Below, one piece after another: positions 48,811-64,000 of a stretch of 64,000 bases of DNA. A program made the position numbers and the translations under genes. Within the stretch, counting starts at the first letter, position 1, and the number at the start of each line of letters is the position of its first letter. The notes beneath the pieces are model-generated. The model had not been told where the DNA came from, did not search any database, and saw nothing but the letters and a program-made list of their open reading frames with translations. Source of the stretch: Spongilla lacustris (lineage: Eukaryota > Porifera > Demospongiae > Spongillida > Spongillidae); the NCBI GenBank assembly GCA_949361645.1, contig OX442418.1:3987771-4051770 (forward strand), read 5' to 3'.

Positions 48811-49095
48811 CATTCTAGTAACATCAAGTACGTCAGAAAGAAGCTTTTCGACGATTAGACGACTGTTTACCTATTTGAGATCCTCCATGACAGAATTTAA
48901 TAACTGCTTCATCTTGCATGAGCATAAAGAGCTAGTATATAGTAGAATGCATTAGCCTGGAGGAAGTAGCCAAGGAATTTATATCACGAAATGATCGACG
49001 AGTTCGCTACTTTACATTTCCATCGTCTTTTATTGCATCCCATGTTGTGTATACGCAATGTGATGATCTTTTTTACTACCACTCCCACCCCCTAG

Positions 49096-49194
49096 TCTCG
49101 TACCCAGACCAACCATGACGTAAGCGTTTATCGTGTCGTAGTGTTTATACTCTAAGTGATAAACGCTTACGTCATGGTGAGTCTGGGTACGAGA
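49096..49194. mobile_element. Miniature hairpin element (99 bp, 37-bp arms)
   Basis: 49096-49132 and 49158-49194 are inverted repeats with two mismatches over 37 bases ('tctcgtacccagac' at the outer end), around a 25-base loop. It is immediately followed by a poly-C run (49197-49224). Confidence 0.8.
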
Positions 49195-49224
49195 TTCCCC
49201 CCCCCCCCCCCCCCCCCCCCCCCC

Positions 49225-50261
49225 TTGCCTGAGCTACATATGATTATACATGTATTATCATATATGGCGTAGCCAGGGTCGAATTTGGCTGTGTAGCAGA
49301 GTTTCTTCGGTTTCGTCCCAGATCCCGATGGGAGAGCGAGAATACAGCGCTCCGCCAAACCCCTAAGCTGGAGCGGGAGGGATACCCACCCGACCACACC
49401 CACCATCCGTGCCCATGATCTGCCGCCGCTGGCTATGTATCCAAAATCCAACCACGCCATTTGGAGCCAAAAGGGAAAAGCGTTCAAATTAGTTGGTCCT
49501 TATTCTAAAGAAGCTGCGCGAAGGAAACCCGCGCGGAGATTAAAACTGCAGACTCTTTAAATTGATAACTCAAAACAATTCGATACCGGTACCGTTTGAA
49601 TCAAAATGTAATGAACCACACACAGTGTTATTAAGAATAATAAAGACCTTTTCCTGCTTACCTCGTTAATACTGGTACTCCCGTCAGCCATTTGCGGTTA
49701 ATCACTATAGATTATTTTGACATAATCTACATGTATGGTCATACGTACGTGGGCATCTCCCACTTCCCGCCACCAGCCTTCAGTCTTCTACATTGTAGTA
49801 ACATTATGATGTGATCAATCTGGATACTCCTCTCACCTTGACAGGGCGACCCATTGGTCACCGATATGCGATCCCAAACACCCGCCAATTAAATTGTACG
49901 GCATGAGCCAATGGCAATGCGCTATGTGCAAACATGTAGTTTCTATAATAACATCTTTGTATTATATCTCTGGTCTGATGAAGTCTTTATATCCATACAT
50001 GCAAACAAAATGAACAACAACTCTGAACATTACATACATTAAATATTCGGTCATGCAAGGCCTACGAACAGCAGATTACATGTAGTTTCATCCTTGAGTA
50101 TAAAGTTTCCACAAAGAACAGCCAAATTGAATTGCAGCAACAGCTACATGTTAGACATCATGATATCGGTTGTATTACATTTCGTATTTGGCAACCCCTA
50201 TGCATTGAAGACAATCTGATGTAGACAGATAGACAATGTGTACAGGCGCAGTGAGCTAATG
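49225..50261. other. Non-coding stretch downstream of CCHCR1
   Basis: Contains the mini exon candidate below and nothing else I can support. The 3' end of CCHCR1 points into it, but no clear AATAAA was seen just after the stop codon. Confidence 0.35.
49662..49691 (-). CDS. Candidate first coding mini exon, unknown gene
   Basis: ATG (49689-49691) followed by ten codons MADGSTSINE and a consensus donor, GAG|GTAAGC (donor 49656-49661). The alanine at position 2 and the strong donor are typical of first coding exons. Following exons were not proven; 48383-48480 is a possible partner. Confidence 0.3.
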
Positions 50262-55382
<5,121 letters not shown>

Positions 55383-55972
55383 GTAACTTTTATCACGGTC
55401 TGGGAACGGTGAGGCAATTATCGCTTTAATTTATTGACATTATTGTCAGTTTGGGAATAGTTTAAAATGTACATTGTATGGTTCCAGCATAATTTATGGA
55501 CCTGCTGCATGTTTTCTTCAGCCCGAGACGTTTATAGTAAGTACTTGTATTTTATTGTTTATTAAAACTGCGCGCACGATTTTTAATTAGTTAAATTTAT
55601 TTAATCAGAAAAGAAAAACACGCACACGCACCCTATACAAATAAACCACGCGTCCTAGTAATGAAATTCAGCTTATAGATGCCGGTGTGTAGAAAAAGGG
55701 CTAATAGACTTTGTGTGGTTATAACACGCTATACAGAGCGATAGCCATTCAGTCACATCCCGAATGTCCGCAATTTGACTAATTCGCTTGAACATCATTG
55801 CGGGCAATGGGCTGCGCTTTTCGAATCTATACCTGCATTGTTCCGTTGAATGCTGGGGGCGGTACAACAAAGTATACGATAATTTGATGCGGAGGCGTTT
55901 GTAAACTGCACATATAAGCGCTATAGGAGGTGCCGATATCTGTACAAGAGCATATCGCGAGCGCATCTGGAG
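55383..55972. promoter_or_regulatory. Divergent intergenic region (shared promoter candidate)
   Basis: 590 bp between the start codons of CCHCR1 (minus) and the secreted protein gene (plus). It contains a GC-box-like GGGGGCGG at about 55855 and a TATA-like CATATAAG at 55911-55918, about 55 bases before the plus-strand ATG. No exon seen. Bidirectional control is an inference from spacing. Confidence 0.45.
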
Positions 55973-57637
55973 ATGATGTGGCAAGTTACGCTCCCGCTGT
56001 CGTTACTCGTTGCAGCTGCATGCGGAGCAACTCCTTTAATCCGTAAGACGACAATGATACACGCACATGTTTACGATCTAGCGCTAATTATTTGATTCCC
56101 CATACGTCCAAAACCAGCGAGCTGCCTGCCTCTGAAAACCACTGTCGTATCAGTCAACGTCAGAGCACTGGGCTCTCACTACTGCTCAAACAGCACTCAA
56201 GACCAACAGCTAATCTCACAGCTGCTCGCGGAAGTGGAGCGGGGCCCAGTGGACAGCCGATGCCAACTCACCGCACCGCAGCTGTCAGAGTGCATTCCCG
56301 TCGGTATGTGCATGTACAGCAATTACGTCATCGGTTGATCATATACAGTTTTAAAGCGGCAAAGTTGGCGTTGCTAAATATATACATGCATAACTACTGT
56401 ACACGTAGTCTCTATGGCATCTAAACGTGCATGCGCATGTTTTAAAATCGCATTTGATTACGTATTGATGATTTTTACTAATCATTTATTGGTTGATTCG
56501 GCCATCATACATATTACGTGCAATATATATGTACTTGGTATCTTACCAATCTGATATATATGTATAAGTGTTGATATCAATAATTGGCCGGTGTGAGTTT
56601 CAGCGGTACCAGAGAGTCAAACACCTCTGCTGGTTGTAAATACAAAAGAATACTATTAATAATTGCATTGATCGTACCTCCAGTTGGTATTTACTTCTAT
56701 GTTAGTACATGTACATTTGCATCATTGCGGTACATTGCAGTACATTGGTTAATTGAAATGTATTATACGTGCATCATTGATTCACTGCCAGATGACAGTA
56801 GGTCATTGTGGAACTGCAAACTGATTGTATATGCAATAAAATCATATAAAATATGTGTCCTTTTCTTGTCCCCAGGCCAAGGACAAGCTAATATGCGCAC
56901 TCGCATGATCATCACGGCCACCATGACATGTGACAGCCCATGTGTGCGCCACAACAGCACCCTGCAGACCCTAAGTGTGCTGCAGGACAACCTGCTCTAC
57001 CTCAGGAGTGCAGCCCAGCAGAGAGTGTCCGTGAACCTCAACATAGGAGGGGTCAACATTCTCATGTGGTATTTTGATGGCCGCCGATCCATTGTGAGCA
57101 CCTGTGAGGGTGGCAGTACCACCTCTGTGATAAAGGGACTGTCCCTATGTGGTGAGTGAAAGAGTGCTTGATTGTACACCTTACTTACCATGGAACATGA
57201 AATACTTAAAGGGAATAAGGGAAGGCAACCTACTTTCCTTTTATCAGTTCCATCGGCCTTTCATTACTTCCCTTCCATATCATCCTTCCATTCCACTTCT
57301 TTACACCTTCATTCCTTCCTTACCTCCCTTCATAATTGAAAAAATCCTTGTGTTTTGTGGTATTAATCTTAGGATGGGCTCTACCTCCCATCAGTGTCAT
57401 CTATGTGCTATCTCCTCCCCAGACTGTCCAGCCCAGTGTGACAAATGTGGGGGTGGGTTCTACCTCCCACCAATGTCATCTCAGTGCCAGTCCTGCCCCC
57501 AGGGCACATGGAGGCAGATGGGTATGGACTACACCTCCTGCATCCAGTGTCCTCCAAACACTGACACATTATCCTTTGGAGCCTCTGCACCTACAGATTG
57601 TGTAACTCCAGGTGTGTGAGTGTGTGTACACGTGTAT

Positions 57638-57687
<50 letters not shown>

Positions 57688-57706
57688 AGTGTGTGTACAC
57701 GTGTAT

Positions 57707-57796
<90 letters not shown>

Positions 57797-60700
57797 ATGC
57801 CTGTGGTATGTGTGGAGGTCTGTGTCAATAGGCTGTGTCTGTATATGAACATTGTGTTTTGTGGTGTGTGCATTTAAAATACATTTATGTATACATTTAG
57901 TGATGTGCATGACATGCATATATTGCAGCAAATCTGAATTTAATTTTGGCATCCAGATTGGTATTATTTGATTGTGAGTGTGAAATAAAAGAAGAAATTT
58001 TTTTAATACATCATGATTGTAAGGGTACAGATTGATGTGCTGTCTGAAGATGTGTGTACATGTATTCTTCCCACTATATCTCTACCTCAGCCATGTATTT
58101 TCCAATGTACCCCACCTCTCTACCTCAGCCTGTCCTCAAGGGATGGTCTACTTATCATGTGGTCCAGTCTGTCCAGCAACGTGCACTAACCCCACCCCTC
58201 CAGAAGGCTGCCCAACTAACTGCATGACTGGCTGCTTCTGTCCACCCAACACTGTGCAATATTATGGAGAATGCATCTCACTGTCCAACTGCACTAGCTT
58301 CACTCCTGCTCCCCCTAGACCCCCCACCATTGTGGACACCAGTATCACCTCAGGTTGGGCCTGGTGCAGTACTCAGTGGAAAGAGGATATGATGGGGGAG
58401 GGAGAGACTGAGTGATGGAGGCCAGGATAGCAAAGTGGGAGGGAGAGTAATAAGCTGAGAGGAAGGAGGGGGAGTGATGGAAGGGAGGAGGGATGGAATG
58501 GGAGTGATGGAGAGGAGAAAGGAAGGAGGGGAGTGATAGAGGGGATGAAGGAATGAGGGGGAGTGATGGAGGGAGGAAATAGGGAGGGGAGTGATGAAGT
58601 GAAGGAAGGAGGGAGGTGGGGCAGAAGTGGGAAGGGACAAAGTTTTATCCAAACATGTCATTCAACTGACCCATAATCAATCTAGGCTCCAATGTCCTCC
58701 ATTCTCTGCATACTTATTCCATGTTCTTCACACTTAGGTAACATACCTCTCACTATTGGCTATGACATCAGGGTGTATGAAGGAGTGAACATCATGATAG
58801 ATTGCACTCCGCTGGTAGACGCCCATCCTAATGGATCAATCCACTGGCGTACACAGCTCATCAACCCAAGACAAGTGATCCGTGATGAGCTTGAGGTTCC
58901 CATATCTGCCACCTCCATAGAGCTGGTGGTGCCCAGTACCTCCATACCAAACTTCCTCCAGGAGTCCTTCAGATGTGTGGTGTGCACATCACAGACTGAG
59001 TGCTGGAGCAATAACTCCATCATCTCTGTCGTCAGTAAGTGGGTGGCCAATGGACTTCTCTGCATGCAGTTTACCCATACTCACTCCTTCAAAGTGTACA
59101 TGTATAAGACATCATTCTTTGACCATACACTATTGCATACTTACTTATATATACATGTAACCTATGATATTATTAACATACACCACTCCCTCTCCCACTT
59201 ACCATCTTAACTTTCTCCTCCTCTCCCAGCAATCCCTCCTCCACCTCCTTCACCCCAGCCTCCTCCCACCCTCCCTCCTGTGAGCTGCCCCCCAGGGATG
59301 GTCTATGATGAATGTGGCAGTGCCTGCCCCCCATCCTGCGCAGGCAGTAGTGATTTTTGCCCGAGTGTATGTGTGGCTGGGTGTTACTGCCCTAATGGGA
59401 CTGTGGAAGATGGTGGCCAGTGTGTGAATCCTGAAAACTGCAGTCAACCCTGTAAGCAAGGCCTACTACCCTAACATTTTCCCATTTACATATACACATA
59501 TACACTTGCACATACCAAACACTCTCCTTCGAAGTATAACACATCTTTCTTTGTTCATACACCATTGCATGCTCATATAACCTATGACATAATTAAATTC
59601 CCACTTGCCATCTTCTCTTCCTCCCCCCCCCCCCCCCCCCCCCCTCCAGCAATCCCTACTCCTTCAAACCTGTAAATGTGTATGGCCAATGATTACTGAT
59701 CAGCACAATTAAAATTAAAACATCGAAGCTATAAACATTGTTGTGTATATCATGTGACTTGATTGGACACTGTGTTAAATTTATAATTATAGCTACTCAT
59801 GATCACATGCTCATTTATTCAGCCCTGCCCATTTTCATGCTCATTCATTCCACCATGCCACCTACAAACAGCAGGGGGAGGATACGTCCTTATTCATTCT
59901 GTCACACCCATGCCAGCTGCATGCATGCGTATATGTACATGTACAGCTGCTGTCTCCTAGCTGGAGTAGAATGTCTTATGCGAGGACCAGGTTGCTTTGA
60001 GCTGCAGCACTGCTTTTCATATACCTGGGCCTGGCAAGAGGAGCCACACACATACTGGTCACACCACGTGTATGGGTGCGTACATGTAGGGGTGGTTGAT
60101 CATATTGTGGCCAGCTGCAGCGACCTCCAGGTAAACCTCTATACCGCGAACTTTAGGATACGGATTACCAGTAGTTAATTTTATCGTTAAAGTTAAATCC
60201 AATAGATTAAATACAATCCAAAAACGCTAGCGATGGTTCCAGACAAACTACTTAATACATGTACATAAAAATAGGCCAAATTACCTTTTGCACGTGACTT
60301 CGATATTTAAATTAATATTATTACAAACCATTACCCTATAGCCTAAAATGTCCTCCAAGCATGAGGTCAAGATCAGTGAGCGACACTCACAACATAAAAA
60401 TACACGATTCTAAGCATCATGTGAAAGAAATCTCTATTTAACAGTACGTACATGTATGTTAATATATATCAGAGCCATCTGTTTGAAACGACAAATTAAG
60501 TATACCTCTGATAATAATAGCCGTATAGATAATAGGGTAGTTTTGCTTCCGGAATATAGGCCTTGGCAAGTTGCATCTGTACCTCTGCTTGCATGGCATA
60601 GGTACATGTATATTGTAAAATTAATGCAGACTAAACCTTTCCCTTGTGCGCTCGAATGCCAGAGCATTTCTTGCAAGGGCAGGTCCCCGTGCTAAAGTCT

Positions 60701-63193
60701 CAGACCTCTACTTAGATAGTTGACTCATACATAGTTACATAGTTTACTAGTTCAATATTGAAATTTGTTTTTAACATGTATTATTATATATACATTATAA
60801 TGTCTTCATTAAAACTATTTAAAAAAAAAAATGCAATAAAATAATGAAATCGCTATAAAGTTGCTTTCGGCAGTTATAAATGTATGTAGTCGGCAGCTTC
60901 GGGTGTTTTCGGCAGTGGGATTAGGCAATGTTAGCCACTTGTGCAACAAAACATCCTACGTTTCGTGCAGGGGTTGTGGAGTTCGTGTTTGGACAATACC
61001 TCTTCATCTTCAATTTCAAAAGAGAACTATATTCTATTAGTATATAATATCTAAATGGGTAGTTAGTTGACAAAATCTCGTACGCGGGTCCGTAAATAGT
61101 TGATCTCAAAAATTGGACCAGAATTTGTGAAAGCTTGGGAATATTGCAAAGAAGTGTATAGAAACTTTCTCTGTTACTTTAGCGGTGTCGTAGTATAATA
61201 GCCTAGGGTACAATGTCCCCCGGACAATATAGACCAGGCTATATTGTCCCCCACGGACAATATACCCTAGCATATGATATTCCCCCCCCCCCCCCCCCCC
61301 CCCCCCCACCCCCACCTGGACACTAACCTAGGTTATATTGTCCCCCTCTGAGCATTATAAACATGCGTAATAATTTAGTGTCCCATATATAAATGGTATA
61401 TGCAGTGTCTGAGATTGCATTGAAATGTACAGCCACACTTCTCAGATTAAGATATTATATACATGTATAATACTGCAGGGATTTTATAGTGCAAGGATAC
61501 ATACATAGTACATGTATAATCAAGTCAAGTACAAGTGACTATGTATAGTTTGTTAGCATATAGTTTGTTAGCTACAAATTAAAGCCACTTGGATTTTTTC
61601 GACCACACTGTGCTAGGTATGCTCTTGCACATTGCAAATGACGTGGATTTTTACTGTAGAAATGATTAGTGTTAGGGAAGATTTCCATCCTACCATTAAT
61701 AAAGCAGTCTAGCAAATGCTTTCTCATACTTTTTTGATTGTATATAATAATGTAGTGGCCAATGCCAATGCAAATACACCACAGTCATTAGAGCTTTTTG
61801 TCTTTTTGCCTTTGAACACGCTTAAACCTCAAAATTAGTACATATAAACCAATCATTCTGGTTTTCTCATCAAACCATGAATAAGGCTTAAGGATAAAAT
61901 AAAAAAATATGTGAATAGTAAACCAGATTTGGTTTACACTGTGTAGTCAACACATGTAACTACATTTTGGTTTGACATACAAACAAATAACATAATTGGT
62001 CTATACTCCAATTGTAAAACTGAATTACAAACACAAGGTTTAGGACTAACGATCCATAGCAACTAACTATCAATAGTCTGCAACCTCTCCTACTTATCCA
62101 GTGCACCGTTTGAAAATCTTGCATGTAATACATCTCCTATATATAATATATATAATTCTCATCAAGTTGATTAATATGCTTAACGGATGAGGGGGTTAAT
62201 GTGTCGCGTTTGCAGGTAAGATGCAAGCACAGTATCATTATTAGTCAGCGGTCAGTGTGTGAATCCTGAAGACTGCAGTCAACCCTGTAAGCAAGGCCTA
62301 CCACCCAAACATTTTACCATTTACATATACACATATACACTTGCACATACCAAACACTCTCCTTCGAAGTATAACACATCTTTCTTTGTTCATACACCAT
62401 TGCATGCTCATATAACCTATGACATAATTAATACAGAATATATTCCCACTTGCCATCTTCTCTTCCTCCCCCCCCCCCCCCCCCCCCCCCCCCTCCAGCA
62501 ATCCCTACTCCTTCAAACCTCACTCTACTTAGTTGCCCCCCGGGGATGGTCTACCATGAATGTGGCAGTGCCTGCCCCCCATCCTGCTCCAATAATACTG
62601 ACACCTATTGCCCGAGTGTGTGCGTGGCTGGATGCTACTGCCCTGATGGGATGGTGGAGGATGGCGACCAGTGTGTGAATCCTGAAAACTGCAGTCAGCC
62701 CAACACCCTGATTCAGTCTCGTAAGCATGCAAGACCCACCACCACCCAAATGAAAATTACATGTGCAAACAACTTGTATAACTATTCTCACCTTTTCCGC
62801 TTCTTTACATGCATACATTTGCACTTGCACATACATGCATATACACACCACACTCACACACCACACACACACAATACACACACTACACACACCACACTCA
62901 CACACCACACACACAATACACACACTACACACACCACACTCACACACCACACACACACAATACACACACTACACACACTACACTCACACACCACACACAC
63001 AATACACACTATAACACACTACACAGCATTCTGCCAGCTTCCTCAGGATCCTGGCCCATGCAGTGGTATGGTCCTAATGTACGCTTACAACTCAATGACT
63101 CAGGAGTGTGACCAGTTTTACTACGGAGGTTGCCCGGGCAACGATAACGTATTTAGCACTGAACAAGAATGCTTGGATGTCTGCTCTACATAG
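55973..63193 (+). CDS. Secreted multidomain protein: GCC2/GCC3-like, TIL, Ig, TIL, TIL, Kunitz
   Basis: Nine exons: 55973-56042, 56118-56303, 56876-57151, 57423-57611, 58129-58353, 58738-59034, 59230-59451, 62499-62720, 63027-63193 (stop TAG). Every junction is phase 1 with GT-AG borders; total 617 residues. Residues 1-18 are a signal peptide (MMWQVTLPLSLLVAAACGA). 24-177 is an unrecognised region with six or more cysteines and N-glycosylation sites. 178-240 is a CxxC...GTW...C..CPPNT cysteine repeat (ephrin-receptor-like GCC2/GCC3). 241-300 is a ten-cysteine trypsin-inhibitor-like (TIL) domain. 316-414 is Ig-like (IDC...FRCVVC). 430-488 and 500-556 are two near-identical TIL domains after Pro-rich linkers. 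564-617 is a complete six-cysteine Kunitz domain. It is probably an extracellular protease inhibitor or defence/venom-like protein. The Kunitz P1 residue is Ser (GPCSG), not Lys/Arg, so trypsin is an unlikely target. Confidence 0.88.
57639..57795. repeat. (GT)n microsatellite directly after an exon
   Basis: Two GT runs (57639-57686 and 57709-57795) begin within 30 bases of the donor of the exon ending at 57611 and share 'gtgtgtacacgtgtataa', so the donor region itself has been duplicated. Confidence 0.9.
58380..58640. repeat. Purine-rich (GGAGGGA-like) intronic repeat
   Basis: Degenerate repeats of 'gggagtgatggaggggagga' type within the intron between the first TIL exon and the Ig exon. Frames on the minus strand here are artefacts of low complexity. 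Confidence 0.75.
59418..59673 (+). repeat. Duplicated block A (TIL exon tail, intron, next exon head), copy 1
   Basis: Matches 62250-62520 closely: end of TIL exon, donor, intron with 'cacttgcacataccaaacac', poly-C tract and the first 22 bases of the next exon ('caatccctactccttcaaac'). In this copy the exon head (from 59651) breaks off after about 22 bases and joins straight to block B. Confidence 0.85.
59651..59672 (+). pseudogene. Truncated head of a TIL exon
   Basis: The first 22 bases of the exon at 62499-62720, with its 'ctccag' acceptor, are kept here, then the sequence jumps into the 3' flank copy. It must be skipped for the main protein. If used, it would add a short frame running into the flank. 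Confidence 0.75.
59674..60361 (+). repeat. Duplicated block B (3' flank), copy 1, now inside intron 7
   Basis: Matches 63312-64000 with few changes ('gtgtatggccaatgatta' to 'aaaatgtcctcca'). Since the other copy lies after the stop codon of the gene, this copy marks an old 3' flank enclosed by the tandem duplication. A long frame (59738-60178) is not conserved in copy 2. Confidence 0.88.
60362..62249. other. Intron 7, unique part
   Basis: Non-coding. Contains the GTCCCCC repeat copy 3 (61180-61345) and a poly-C run (61282-61308). No exon was found. Confidence 0.45.
61180..61345. repeat. GTCCCCC/GGGGGAC-rich repeat, copy 3
   Basis: TGTCCCCCGGACAATATA-type motifs recur four times with 'taccctagc' / 'agcctaggg' inverted pieces, after 'agcggtgtcgtagtata', which resembles the start of copy 1 ('acggttgtcgtaggaaat'). 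Confidence 0.55.
62250..62286 (+). pseudogene. Truncated tail of a TIL exon
   Basis: The last 37 bases of the exon at 59230-59451, with its donor GTAAGC at 62287, preceded by unrelated sequence. The front of the exon is missing. It is the counterpart of the break at 59673 and marks the other end of the duplication. Confidence 0.8.
62830..63024. repeat. CACA(C/T)-rich microsatellite before the Kunitz exon
   Basis: Complex CA/ACTCACA repeats fill the intron up to the acceptor of the last exon. Histidine/threonine-rich frames here are artefacts. Confidence 0.9.
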
Positions 63194-63311
63194 TACAGTG
63201 CTATTGAACTTTTGACTTTCTGTTATGTTATTGGAATGCTTTTGACTATGTAATTATAATAATGAGGGTACCATTAGTGAACTGTATTATTATAGCAATA
63301 CATGAACATGT

Positions 63312-64000
63312 GAAAGTGTATGGCCAATGATTATTGATCAGCACAATTATAATACGAAGTTATAAACATTGTTGTGTATATCATGTGACTTGATTGGACA
63401 CTGTGTTAAATTTATAATTATAGCTACTCATGATCACATGCTCATTTATTCAGCCCTGCCCATTTTCATGCTCGTTCATTCCACCATGCCACCTACAAAC
63501 AGCAGGGGGAGGATACGTCCTTATTCATTCTGTCACACCCATGCCAGCTGCATGCATGCGTATATGTACATGTACAGCTGCTGTCTCCTAGCTGGAGTAG
63601 AATGTCTTATGCGTGGACCAGCTTGCTTTGAGCTGCAGCACTGCTTTTCAAATCCCTGGGCCTGGCAAGAGGAGCCACACACATGCATGCTGGTAACACC
63701 ACGTGTATGGGTGCAGTACATGTAGGGGTGGTTGATCATATTGTGGCCAGCTGCAGCGACCTCCAGGTAAACCTCTATACCGCGAACTTTAGGATACTAG
63801 TACGGATTACCAGTAATTAATTTTATCGTTAAAATAACAATCCAAAAACGCTAGCGATGGTTCCAGACGAACTACATGTAGTTAATACATGTACATAGGC
63901 CGTGCCAAGCAGCACTGACAATTTTTAACCTTTTGCTCGTGACTTCTAATATTAAAATTAATATTATTACAAACCATTATTTTAAAATGTCCTCCACAAG
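63312..64000 (+). repeat. Duplicated block B, copy 2 (3' flank), runs off the window
   Basis: Second copy of 59674-60361, beginning about 120 bases after the stop codon of the secreted protein gene and continuing to the window end. Differences include small indels near 63684 and 63714 that shift the frame relative to copy 1. Confidence 0.88.

Noticed and set aside
59738..60178. 146-codon frame with cysteines, with AG and GT at plausible exon borders
   Set aside because: The duplicated copy at 63369 loses the frame through small indels although the DNA is otherwise nearly identical, so the frame is not maintained.

Overview
This is a eukaryotic, animal window. It has intron-rich genes with GT-AG splice sites and many introns of only 40 to 130 bases, dense microsatellites, poly-C tracts, and DNA transposons of the Tc1/mariner and piggyBac types. 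The self-complementary word TACATGTA is scattered almost everywhere. The gene content (an animal CCHCR1 orthologue, a secreted TIL/Ig/Kunitz protein, an ankyrin gene) and retroelement pieces of a kind I associate with sponge and other marine invertebrate genomes make a sponge or another early-branching marine invertebrate my best guess. The species is not proven.

Layout. 1-4.7 kb holds degraded retroelement fragments and short repeats. 4.7-8.4 kb is part of a minus-strand ankyrin-repeat gene; two consecutive exons are visible, and their introns are filled with a ~140-150 bp tandem repeat carrying splice-like motifs. 8.4-13.4 kb is mostly non-coding and includes a 1.49 kb fold-back Tc1/mariner-type element (11289-12776).

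13468-34265 is the most striking object: a 20.8 kb Tc1/mariner-superfamily element. It has a TA target duplication, inverted arms of about 8 kb each, a 5 kb array of a 46-bp repeat inside each arm, and a central intact 364-residue D,D41D transposase. The transposase has its own TATA box and a 25-bp-periodic array of CCAAT boxes.

37319-47622 is a second large element, 10.3 kb and piggyBac-like. It has TTAA target duplications, perfect 13-bp ends and subterminal palindromes. Its transposase is split by 7.8 kb and broken by apparent one-base frameshifts. A possible small five-exon gene lies inside. 47.6-50.2 kb holds small hairpin elements and two weak exon candidates.

50262-55382 (minus) is a CCHCR1 orthologue in 12 exons, a centrosomal/P-body coiled-coil protein. 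About 590 bp away and divergent is 55973-63193 (plus), a nine-exon gene for a secreted protein in which every internal exon is phase 1-1: signal peptide, GCC2/GCC3-like cysteine repeat, TIL, Ig-like, TIL, TIL, Kunitz. Its last part has been reshaped by a tandem duplication followed by a deletion, and one copy of the duplicated 3' flank runs off the window end.

Gene models are hand-spliced from the sequence. No database search was possible. Names rest on motif recognition.
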